A DNA stretch of 64,000 nt from Chitinophagaceae bacterium (GTDB taxonomy: Bacteria > Bacteroidota > Bacteroidia > Chitinophagales > Chitinophagaceae): contig CANLAE010000008.1 in assembly GCA_947488765.1 (NCBI GenBank), positions 37,716-101,715 of the forward strand, given 5' to 3'. The notes below the pieces were generated by a model. That model searched no databases. It was not told where the DNA came from and worked only from the letters and a program-made list of their open reading frames with translations. Both the position numbers and the translations under genes were made by a program. Positions 26,715 to 34,204 of this stretch are shown here, one piece after another. Every line of letters begins with the position of its first letter. The stretch's first letter is position 1.

Positions 26715-27551
26715 CTATGATTTAATCCCTTGTTTTTTAAAATATTCGTTGAAAAAAATCATTTGGTATCTGATTGCATTAGCCCAATATTTCCAGTCAT
26801 GTTTGCCGGGGCGTTCTATATAATCATGGGGTATTTTTAAGGAGACTAATTTCTCATGTGTGGCTTTGGTCATGCCATAAATAAAATCTTGTAACCCACA
26901 GTCCATAATAATTGCAAGCGAATCTGATGGTTGGTTTTCAATTACATTTAATACACTCCAGTCGGTATAATATTTTTTGTTCAGAATAGTATCACCCAAT
27001 CTTTTGTTGACATCATAACCTCTTGTGATTAAGCTTACATTCAATGCACCACTCATACTGCCACATGCACCAAAGTTTTGTGCGTGTCTGAATGCAATAA
27101 ACATAGCACCGTGTCCGCCCATGCTCAAACCCGTAATAGCTCTGGCTTTGCGGTCTTTGATGGTTCGGTAATGATTATCGATATATTCAGGCACTTCTGT
27201 ACTAACATGCGTTTCATATTTATAAGTGCTGTCAACCGGGCTGTCGAAATACCAACTATTTACAGATCCATCAGGGCAAATAATCATAATGTTATCTTTA
27301 TCTGCTATGCTTTGTAATTCGGGAACTTTATTGATCCAATTGGTAGAATTTCCCATTGCACCATGCAATAAATAAACCACTGCATACGTGTTGCTTTTCT
27401 TTTTATAAGATGCCGGGGTAATAACGATCGTTTTAATTTCTTTGTGCATGCTGATGCTTGGAATAAAGATCGTATCAACACTAGCTTTTGAATTTAATGA
27501 AACAATTAAAATAATAAAAAACAAAAATATTTTTTTGATGAATAAGTACAT
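26715..27551 (-). CDS. Secreted alpha/beta-hydrolase esterase (esterase D/PF00756 type)
   Basis: The 278-aa protein has a signal peptide (IFLFFIILIVSLNSKA). The fold and motifs fit the putative esterase family: YLLHGAMGNSTNWI oxyanion region (near 60), nucleophile elbow GLSMGGHGA (near 142), acid residue in IIMDCGLQDF (near 218), and catalytic His in GKHDWKYW (near 250). Relatives include S-formylglutathione hydrolase, mycolyl esterases and feruloyl esterases of glycan degradation. The secretion signal favours an envelope or extracellular ester substrate. Confidence 0.88.
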   Translation of the reverse strand: MYLFIKKIFLFFIILIVSLNSKASVDTIFIPSISMHKEIKTIVITPASYKKKSNTYAVVYLLHGAMGNSTNWINKVPELQSIADKDNIMIICPDGSVNSWYFDSPVDSTYKYETHVSTEVPEYIDNHYRTIKDRKARAITGLSMGGHGAMFIAFRHAQNFGACGSMSGALNVSLITRGYDVNKRLGDTILNKKYYTDWSVLNVIENQPSDSLAIIMDCGLQDFIYGMTKATHEKLVSLKIPHDYIERPGKHDWKYWANAIRYQMIFFNEYFKKQGIKS

Positions 27552-27641
27552 AGGGCTTGATTAATGTAGAATGAAATTAATCAAAGGAATTGATTCAATC
27601 AAATTTGAAAGCTACTATTGTTTTATACTTAGAGGAGTAAT

Positions 27642-28283
27642 TTATTTATCTTCTTTTTTCAGTTCCTGAATGTCCTTAATGAGTTGTTCAATATCTAATC
27701 TAAGTGTTCCGTTATAAATACCCCTGATTCGTTTGTTTTTATCTACCAATAAAAAATGTTCGGTGTGTAAAAAATCTTTGGAGTCTTTTGTGAAACCTAA
27801 ATCTTCTTCGGCGAAGTATGATTTTCTAGCAAGGGTATAAATACTGTCTTTTTTCCCAGTTAATAAATGCCAATTTTTTGCGTCTATTTCATTGGCTTGG
27901 GAATATACATTCAACTTTTGTACAGAGTCAACCCAAGGGGCTACAGAGAAAGAAAGCAGTACAACATTCGTATCATTTTTAAATGCTTTGTCCACCAGTT
28001 TCATGTGATTGGTCATGACAGGACAAATGCTGCCACAGCTTGTAAAAAAGAAATTGGCAACATGAATTTTGCCTTCTATATTTTTTTGCGTGATGGTTTT
28101 TTTTTCCTGATCTGTAAAAGAAAAATCAGCGATGGTATGCGTAATTTGTTTGTTTACATCACTTTCGTTTTGTAAAAAAATGGGTGTAAAATTTGGCTCA
28201 TTATAGTAGGGTAATTGTTGCTTTTTTTCAGTGCAAGCAATCATTAGGCAACTACAAAGTATTAAGTAAACTATCCGATACAT
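27642..28283 (-). CDS. SCO1/SenC-family copper-binding lipoprotein
   Basis: The 213-aa thioredoxin-fold protein has a lipobox (LMIAC, about residue 17). The copper-ligand pair CGSIC (CX3C, near 87-91) is followed by PVMTNHMKLVDKAF, and the distal conserved His lies in the LHTEHFLLVDKNKRIRGIYNG segment. SCO proteins deliver copper to the CuA site of cytochrome oxidase or act as thiol reductants. Its start overlaps the end of the next upstream gene by 32 bp, so the MORN lipoprotein and SCO1 form a tight operon together with the YHYH protein. Confidence 0.9.
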   Translation of the reverse strand: MYRIVYLILCSCLMIACTEKKQQLPYYNEPNFTPIFLQNESDVNKQITHTIADFSFTDQEKKTITQKNIEGKIHVANFFFTSCGSICPVMTNHMKLVDKAFKNDTNVVLLSFSVAPWVDSVQKLNVYSQANEIDAKNWHLLTGKKDSIYTLARKSYFAEEDLGFTKDSKDFLHTEHFLLVDKNKRIRGIYNGTLRLDIEQLIKDIQELKKEDK

Positions 28284-28818
28284 TTTTACAATTTTTAGTT
28301 CCTAATAATCCATAACGTCTGCCTTTGATGATGATGTAATTGGCTCTTATTTTTCCGTTATCGTACCACATTTGTTGTGTTCCATCTTCTTGCCCATTTA
28401 TAAAATGGGCATCATGTGTTAATTTGCCATCAAAGTTCCATTCTTTTAATTCACCTTCGTAAGCATCATTTTTTGCAACAAACTCAAATCGTTTATTGCC
28501 ATTTTCCCAATAAGCAATTTGCTTTCCATTTTTTCTTCCCATTATGTATTCCCTGCTTTCCATTAATTGTTTATTCAGATACCATTTTTTACAAGTCCCG
28601 CTCAATAAACCATTGCTATAATGTTCTATCAATATTGTATCCTTTTTATTGGGATATACATTAAATAAGCAACCACTGAATTTTTGGTTATTCAAAAAAA
28701 CAACATCATTAATTGAAGTAATATTACTGGCAGATATTAAAACAAAAATTTCTTTTGGCTTTTCCGAAGTACAAGAAAAAGCCAAAAGAAAAAAGAAGGT
28801 GTAATAAAGTAATTTCAT
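28252..28818 (-). CDS. MORN/YwqK-repeat lipoprotein
   Basis: The 188-aa protein has a lipoprotein signal (FFLLAFSC). YwqK/MORN-type hairpin repeats follow (NGLLSGTCKKWYLNKQLMESREYIMGRKNGKQIAYWENGNKRFEF and NGQEDGTQQMWYDNGKIRANYI). It sits between SCO1 (32-bp overlap) and the YHYH protein (its ATG directly abuts that gene's stop codon). The conserved packing suggests a shared role, possibly with copper or periplasmic redox, but this is inference from context only. Confidence 0.8.
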   Translation of the reverse strand: MKLLYYTFFFLLAFSCTSEKPKEIFVLISASNITSINDVVFLNNQKFSGCLFNVYPNKKDTILIEHYSNGLLSGTCKKWYLNKQLMESREYIMGRKNGKQIAYWENGNKRFEFVAKNDAYEGELKEWNFDGKLTHDAHFINGQEDGTQQMWYDNGKIRANYIIIKGRRYGLLGTKNCKNVSDSLLNTL

Positions 28819-29580
28819 TTATTGAGTTACTGTTCCTGGTGTGCCATAAAATCCACTACCATTCAAATATGGCGCATCGCTTGTAAAATGATAATGATAA
28901 ATTCCATTTGGATAATCAACTGTAGCATGTGTATGTCCATGATAAGCATCTAATTGACTACTAACTAATACCGTACCATTTTCTTCCTGTGGACCATAAA
29001 CTGGAAAACCATCCAATAAAAAACCCATTAAACCTGATTTGGTAGATTTTACTGTAGTTAAGTATAATGGCTCCACGTGATAATGATACATGCCTGTATT
29101 TTGTGGGTGACCATAGTACTTATCGAAACTAACTATCTCACTTGTTAAAGGTTGATTAGGGCCAGCATATTGATTGAAAAAAGGAACTCCATTTAAAGCA
29201 ATGCCAATAGGACCTAATGGTGTAGCGGCATGTGCTGTATTAACAGCAGGGTTTAAAGGTATTTTGAAAGTACCTGTTTGTTCTATTATTGAATTTGGAT
29301 TTTTTACAAATGTATAACCGGCGAATGTAGTTCCACTATAGGCCTCATACAAAGCATTTGTAGTAGGGTAGTAAGCACTTTTATGGTCTGGTAAGTCTTT
29401 TGTTTTGATGTAAACATAAGCACCATCTGAAGTAATACTAGTTGCACCATAAATTTTCTTGTAAACATCTGGTACTGTATTAGTAGTAGTATCAGCAGTA
29501 CTTGTGGTAGATTTAGAACAACTTATTGCAGCACTGATTAATAATATTAATGTGACTAAAGGAAGTTTTGCTTTTTTCAT
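28819..29580 (-). CDS. YHYH-domain lipoprotein
   Basis: The 253-aa protein has a lipobox (SAAISC) followed by a Ser/Thr-rich linker. The YHYH domain carries two copies of the name-giving motif, MYHYHVEP (near 168) and IYHYHFTS (near 232), with PLGPIGIALNGVPFFNQYAG and GLMGFLLDGFPVYGP between. The His-rich motifs look like a metal site, and the domain is often found near copper/SCO genes, as here; direct functional proof is lacking. It is the first gene of a three-gene unit with the MORN lipoprotein and SCO1. Confidence 0.88.
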   Translation of the reverse strand: MKKAKLPLVTLILLISAAISCSKSTTSTADTTTNTVPDVYKKIYGATSITSDGAYVYIKTKDLPDHKSAYYPTTNALYEAYSGTTFAGYTFVKNPNSIIEQTGTFKIPLNPAVNTAHAATPLGPIGIALNGVPFFNQYAGPNQPLTSEIVSFDKYYGHPQNTGMYHYHVEPLYLTTVKSTKSGLMGFLLDGFPVYGPQEENGTVLVSSQLDAYHGHTHATVDYPNGIYHYHFTSDAPYLNGSGFYGTPGTVTQ

Positions 29581-29616
29581 ATTTACTTTTTTATATCAGA
29601 CGTTCTTTCTTTAAAA

Positions 29617-29656
29617 AACCCTTCTGTAAACTCTAAAAGGATTTAACAGAAGGGTT
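29617..29656 (-). terminator. Intrinsic terminator after the M1 peptidase gene
   Basis: An 11-bp perfect stem (AACCCTTCTGT / ACAGAAGGGTT) is followed, on the minus strand, by a run of T residues. It lies between the M1 peptidase stop (29678) and the YHYH start and separates the two transcription units. Confidence 0.85.
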
Positions 29657-29677
29657 AACTAAAAAATATAGTGACAA

Positions 29678-32068
29678 TTATTTTTTCTTTTCAGCAGCTT
29701 GCATTGGATTCATACCAATTGCACCAGGGTTTCTTCTATTGCCAGCACCAGCTTTGAATAAGCTGAACTTACTAGGCTCGTTACTCATATTGCCCCAAGT
29801 GTTGTTGCTTTCATTAATGTCGGCTGTTTCTCTCATTGGGTCTAATTTGATTCCGGTTGCTTTTTTAGTAGTTATAAACACTTTGGTTACTTTATTTTCA
29901 TTCTTGCGCCAAATTTGTGCAGGAATTCTTTCTACTTGTTTGCTGCCATCTTCTAAAGTAAACTCTACAATGATTGGCATTACCAAACCGCCTTTGTTGC
30001 TGAAAGTAATTTCGTACAAATGTACATTGGCATATTTTGCTTTATCAGCATCAGTCAAGCCTTCCAGCGCATTAGCAGTTCTGGGAGCAACTGCATATTT
30101 TGCTGTATCGTATGGTTCAATACCTCTGTCATATCTCCAATAAAAATCTCTTAACGTTGTATCAGCATCTGTTTGAAAAACTATTTTTTTATCTGCTCTG
30201 TTTCTAATTTTTGAAATGTCATCAAAACCTGGAACAATTGGTTTGTCAATGCCTCTTGCCATTCCGTTTCTATCACCACCAAAGCCATTTGACATTGGTT
30301 TAGCTTCCGGATCAAACACTGCATGTTTTACTGTGTCAATTGCAATATCACATGGGTCAATTCCATAAAACCAACCTCTCCAAAACCAATCTAAATCTTC
30401 ACCACTTGCATCTTCCATTGTTCTGAATAAATCAGCAGGAGTAGGATGTTTGAAAGCCCAACGACGGGCATATTCTCTGAAAGAAAAATCAAATAATTCA
30501 CGACCCATCACTGATTCTCGCAAAATATTTAATCCTGTAGCTGGCTTGCTGTAAGCGTTTGGTCCAAATTGAATAATGTTTTCACTATTCGTCATAATTG
30601 GTTCTAGCTGATCTTTTGGCAAACGCATATAATCTGCAATGCTAAATGCAGGTCCACGACGAGAAGGAAATTTATTGTCCCATAATTCTTCAGTTAAGTA
30701 TTCAACAAAAGTATTCAAACCTTCATCCATCCAGCTCCATTGTCTTTCATCGCTATTAATAATCATTGGGAAAAAGTTATGACCAACTTCATGAATGATT
30801 ACGCCCAACATACCATTCTTTGTTGCTTCGCTGTAGGTGCCATCTTTTTCCGTTCTACCATAATTAAAACAAATCATTGGATATTCCATTCCATTGCTTG
30901 CTTCTAAACTTTGTGCAACTGGGTATGGGTAAGGAATAGAAAATTTAGAATAAGATTTAATGGTATGTGCTACTGCTTTAGTAGAATATTTTCTGTACAA
31001 GTTATAAGCCTCTTTCGGATAACCACTCATACACATTACTTTCTTGCCTTCAACATAAGCAGGCATTGCATCCCAGATAAATTTTCTTGAACTGCCCCAT
31101 GCAAAATCTCTTACATTGGTTGCAGTGTACATCCAAGTTTTTTTCTTATCAGATTTATTTAATTCAGCATTTTTTGCTTCTTCTAGTGTTACAACTTCAA
31201 CAGGCTCTTTAGCAGATTGCGCTAAAGTCCAACGCTTCAATTGCGCAGGTGATAACACTTGTGCGTAGTTGGTACATTCGCCAGTACTTAAAATAATATG
31301 ATCTGCTGGCACCGTCATTTGTACATTGAAATTTCCGAAGGTTAATGCAAATTCACCTCTGCCGGTAAACTGATGGTTTTGCCAACCCTGAAAATCGCTG
31401 TACACACAAAGACGCGGATACCATTGTGTCATAGTAAATAAAATATTTCCATCTTCAGGAAAAAGTTCATATCCGCCTCGGCCACCTTGTACTAATCGAT
31501 TGCTGATTTTATAATTCCAATTTACGTTGAACGTGAATGTTTGTCCCGGTTTCAACGGAGTTGCCAAATCAACACGCATCATTGTTTTATTTACAGTATA
31601 GCTGATTGCTTTTCCGGTAACATCACTAAGTTTTGTAATTTTTATACCAAAACCATTATCAGATTTTTCTTCCAGCATATTATCTAACATAGAAGTTGTA
31701 GCAGCTCTCGACATACTGCTGCCATCTTGATAGTTTGCATTGTCTTGATTGCTGTGCTCATTCTCATCTAATTGAAGCCATAAATATTTCAACACATCGG
31801 GAGAGTTGTTGTAATAAGTTATCGTTTCTGCACCTGTGAGTTTTGTATTTTTTTCATCCAACTCACACTTAATGTTATAGTCTGCACGTTGTTGCCAGTA
31901 TTTATTACCGGGCGCACCACTTGCAGTTCTGTATTCATTGGGTGTTGGTAAAATTGTGCCCAATTGTTCAAACTTATTACCATGATTACTCGTAGGGTTG
32001 TTCATGATATTTTGTGCTTGTGAAGTTGTAATGACAAGCACTAAAAAAAACGATAAAAAAACTTTCAT
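29678..32068 (-). CDS. Secreted M1-family zinc metallopeptidase (aminopeptidase-like)
   Basis: The 796-aa protein has a signal peptide (FLSFFLVLVITTSQA). An N-terminal beta-saddle domain precedes the gluzincin catalytic domain with HEVGHNFF (HEXXH at about residue 426) and the third ligand Glu in WSWMDEGLNTFVEYL, 18 residues on. NGMEYPMICF (near 396) corresponds to the GAMEN-like exopeptidase motif (here NGMEY). The length is normal for the Bacteroidota branch. It lies 12 bp downstream of the HupE gene on the same strand, and with the divergent DUF6702 gene makes a frequently seen trio. Confidence 0.92.
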   Translation of the reverse strand: MKVFLSFFLVLVITTSQAQNIMNNPTSNHGNKFEQLGTILPTPNEYRTASGAPGNKYWQQRADYNIKCELDEKNTKLTGAETITYYNNSPDVLKYLWLQLDENEHSNQDNANYQDGSSMSRAATTSMLDNMLEEKSDNGFGIKITKLSDVTGKAISYTVNKTMMRVDLATPLKPGQTFTFNVNWNYKISNRLVQGGRGGYELFPEDGNILFTMTQWYPRLCVYSDFQGWQNHQFTGRGEFALTFGNFNVQMTVPADHIILSTGECTNYAQVLSPAQLKRWTLAQSAKEPVEVVTLEEAKNAELNKSDKKKTWMYTATNVRDFAWGSSRKFIWDAMPAYVEGKKVMCMSGYPKEAYNLYRKYSTKAVAHTIKSYSKFSIPYPYPVAQSLEASNGMEYPMICFNYGRTEKDGTYSEATKNGMLGVIIHEVGHNFFPMIINSDERQWSWMDEGLNTFVEYLTEELWDNKFPSRRGPAFSIADYMRLPKDQLEPIMTNSENIIQFGPNAYSKPATGLNILRESVMGRELFDFSFREYARRWAFKHPTPADLFRTMEDASGEDLDWFWRGWFYGIDPCDIAIDTVKHAVFDPEAKPMSNGFGGDRNGMARGIDKPIVPGFDDISKIRNRADKKIVFQTDADTTLRDFYWRYDRGIEPYDTAKYAVAPRTANALEGLTDADKAKYANVHLYEITFSNKGGLVMPIIVEFTLEDGSKQVERIPAQIWRKNENKVTKVFITTKKATGIKLDPMRETADINESNNTWGNMSNEPSKFSLFKAGAGNRRNPGAIGMNPMQAAEKKK

Positions 32069-32079
32069 AGTTATTAAAA

Positions 32080-32661
32080 TTAAAAGGGTAAACGTGTTAA
32101 TACCATCTGTAAAGCTAACCCGAAAATAATACCATTGCTAAACAATAAATATTCTCTTTGTTTTAGTTTAAATACAGATAAGCAAATAAAAGAAATTATT
32201 AAGACAGTTGTTGCAAAAATTAGTTGTGCAACTTCTATGCCTATATTGGCAAAAAGAATATTGAATACGGTTCCAATGCTTTTGCCTTCTAAGGCTACAA
32301 ACTCACTCGCAAAGCCCATTCCATGGATGAGCCCGAAACAAAGTGTAAAAAAATAGATCAAGGTAATTTTTGATGAATGACTTGATTTTTTAGCAATTAA
32401 ATTATAAATAACCGCAATGATAATAGTTAGTGCAATAAAGAGTTCAATCCAGTTTTTTGGAAAATGAATGATGTTGAAAACTGCCAGTGCCAGTGTAATG
32501 CTATGCCCAATGGTAAATGCAGTAACCAGCATCAATAATTTTTTCCAGTCGCTGAAATCATAACGTAACACCAATGCTGCCATGAATAATATATGATCCA
32601 ATGCACCCAGATTCATGATGTGCTCGAAGCCTATTTGAAAATAAATGGAAAAATTATTCAT
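32080..32661 (-). CDS. HupE/UreJ-family membrane protein
   Basis: The 193-aa protein has about six transmembrane segments and the family's conserved histidines in LGALDHILFMAAL (near 20), FTIGHSITLALAVF (near 49) and CFGLIHGMGFASEFVAL (near 108). HupE/UreJ proteins are thought to be nickel or metal permeases or thiol/metal-handling accessory proteins; this subgroup accompanies M1 peptidase and DUF6702 in Bacteroidota, where its substrate is unknown. No hydrogenase or urease gene is in the window. Confidence 0.85.
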   Translation of the reverse strand: MNNFSIYFQIGFEHIMNLGALDHILFMAALVLRYDFSDWKKLLMLVTAFTIGHSITLALAVFNIIHFPKNWIELFIALTIIIAVIYNLIAKKSSHSSKITLIYFFTLCFGLIHGMGFASEFVALEGKSIGTVFNILFANIGIEVAQLIFATTVLIISFICLSVFKLKQREYLLFSNGIIFGLALQMVLTRLPF

Positions 32662-32714
32662 GCTGAATGTGGAAAATAATGATGAATTTTATCGCAGCAA
32701 AATAATAAATATAA

Positions 32715-33203
32715 ATGGTAAATAGTGTACACCAATGGTTAATGATTAGTTTGTTCACTTTCTTACATCCGTTTTTTATCAGCGTGATTGAGATTAATCA
32801 CAATGCAAAGGAAAAATCGGTTGAAGTAAGTGTGCGGGCATTTGTAGATGATGTTGAAAGCACTTTGTCTAAAAACAATGACATAAAAGTTGATTTGAAT
32901 AATCCAAAAGATAAAGCTGCACTTGATCAATTGATTGCAAAGTATATGGCTCAAAAAATTCAAATCAGTATTGATGGAAAGTTACAGCCGATGCAATATA
33001 TAGGCTATGAAGTAAAGCAGGAAAGTGTTTGGGTTTATTTAGAAATTGAGCACATCAATACGCTTAAAAAAGTAGATGTGCATTGTAATTTGTTGTACGA
33101 TTTTCAACAAAAGCAAATCAATATTTTTCATGTAAAAGCCAATGGTAAAGAAAAAAGTTACAAGTTAGAATATCCTAAAACGATTGCTGGGTTTGATTTG
33201 TAG
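32715..33203 (+). CDS. DUF6702-family protein
   Basis: The 162-aa protein has an N-terminal hydrophobic segment (WLMISLFTFLHPFFISV) that could be a signal peptide or anchor. The mature part starts with the typical HPFFISVIEINHNAKEKSVEVSVRAFVDDVE stretch that I associate with DUF6702. It is divergent from hupE with 53 bp between the starts. The role is unknown; the association with HupE and an M1 peptidase is the main clue. Confidence 0.8.
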   Translation: MVNSVHQWLMISLFTFLHPFFISVIEINHNAKEKSVEVSVRAFVDDVESTLSKNNDIKVDLNNPKDKAALDQLIAKYMAQKIQISIDGKLQPMQYIGYEVKQESVWVYLEIEHINTLKKVDVHCNLLYDFQQKQINIFHVKANGKEKSYKLEYPKTIAGFDL

Positions 33204-33230
33204 GGATTTTTCAAACAATTTTTTCAGAAT

Positions 33231-33513
33231 CATCAATGATCTGTGTTATCCATGTGATCTGTGAGAGATAATTTAAAGTTGCTCACGGATAGCACAGATA
33301 GCACGGATATTTTTTTTGTATGATTCGTGAAAACACGAATTATGGCTGAGCAGTTTTTCAAATATTATTTTGGAATTTTTTTTCTTAGAATTATTAATGA
33401 TCTGCGTTATCCATGTGATCTGTGAGAGATAATTTAAAGTTGCTCACGGATAGCACAGATAGCACGGATATTTTTTTGTATGATTCGTGAAAACACGAAC
33501 CATCGCGGAGCAG
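33231..33513 (+). repeat. Two direct copies of a 120-130-bp structured repeat (ATCTGTG family)
   Basis: Nearly identical copies begin at 33237 and 33398. Each has a left arm (ATCTGTGTTATCCATGTGATC..., about 27 bp), a 16-bp spacer, and a right arm (CTCACGGATAGCACAGATAGC...) that is an imperfect reverse complement of the left. An ATTCGTG-AAAA-CACGAA hairpin (33323-33341 in copy 1) follows. The arms themselves consist of 9-bp subunits (ATCCGTGCT type). This fills most of the 317-bp gap between the DUF6702 and YjbR genes. Confidence 0.85.
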
Positions 33514-33520
33514 ATCAAAT

Positions 33521-33844
33521 TTATTTCCCTTTCACCAAAGCATAAGAGTCATCTATCATTTCTTGCAGTTGACGGTTGTTCAATTGTCCATTTACAATGA
33601 TTGTATTCCAATGTTTTTTGTTCATGTGATAACCGGGTAATACTGCATCAGGGAATTGGTCACGTAGTTCCAAAGCCTTTTCAGGATTGCATTTCACATT
33701 AAATTGTAATGGAAGAATATCTAAACTTGCTAATAAAAATATTTTTCCGTTTATTTTAAATACTAAAGTGTCTTCTCCAAACGGAAAACATGCTTCAGCA
33801 TTGGGTTTGCTGATAGCGTATTCGTGCAGTGCTTCGATGTTCAT
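33521..33844 (-). CDS. MmcQ/YjbR-family DNA-binding-fold protein
   Basis: The 107-aa protein shows the MmcQ/YjbR (CyaY-like fold) signatures: ALHEYAISKPNAEACFPFGED (residues 4-24), FLLASLDILPLQFNVKCNPEKALELRDQFP and PGYHMNKKHWNTIIV (near 70). Family members have a double-wing DNA-binding-like fold but no firm function. The gene is an island between four copies of a structured repeat (two on each side). Confidence 0.9.
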   Translation of the reverse strand: MNIEALHEYAISKPNAEACFPFGEDTLVFKINGKIFLLASLDILPLQFNVKCNPEKALELRDQFPDAVLPGYHMNKKHWNTIIVNGQLNNRQLQEMIDDSYALVKGK

Positions 33845-33960
33845 TTTGGAATTATGGTTCTAAAAAAGTTCTACCAAAAATACTAATAATTCTTGTGATG
33901 AGCTCGTTGGAAAATGATAATTACTACAAATTAAAGTTGTGTTTTTGCATGAATCACAAT

Positions 33961-34140
33961 GTGATCTGCGTTATCTGCGAGAGATACATTAAAGTTGCTC
34001 ACGGATAGCACCGATAGCACGGATATTTTTTTGTATTTTTTGTGATGAGAAAAACATGGCGTAGGTGATCTGCGATATCTGTGTGATCTGTGAGAAATAA
34101 ATTAAAATTACTTACGGATAGCAAAAATAGCAGCAATATT
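33961..34140 (+). repeat. Two further, degenerate copies of the ATCTGTG repeat
   Basis: Copies start at 33963 (GATCTGCGTTATCTGCGAGAG...TTGCTCACGGATAGCACC) and 34067 (GATCTGCGATATCTGTGTG...TTACTTACGGATAGC), in the same orientation as those at 33231-33513 but more diverged and without the ATTCGTG hairpin. The 360-bp gap 33845-34204 otherwise shows no gene. A 67-codon minus-strand frame across it is repeat-derived. Confidence 0.75.
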
Positions 34141-34204
34141 TTTTCTCTATTGGAATTATGAATTTTAAAGCCCATAATTTTTAAACCATGGGCTTCAGTC
34201 AATA

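Noticed and set aside
33231-34140. Repeated ATCTGTG blocks considered as CRISPR
   Set aside because: Only four copies with irregular spacing exist, each copy is itself an inverted repeat and a gene lies between them.
33999-34202. 67-codon minus-strand frame between korA and yjbR
   Set aside because: It is composed of degenerate structured-repeat sequence and has no conserved features.
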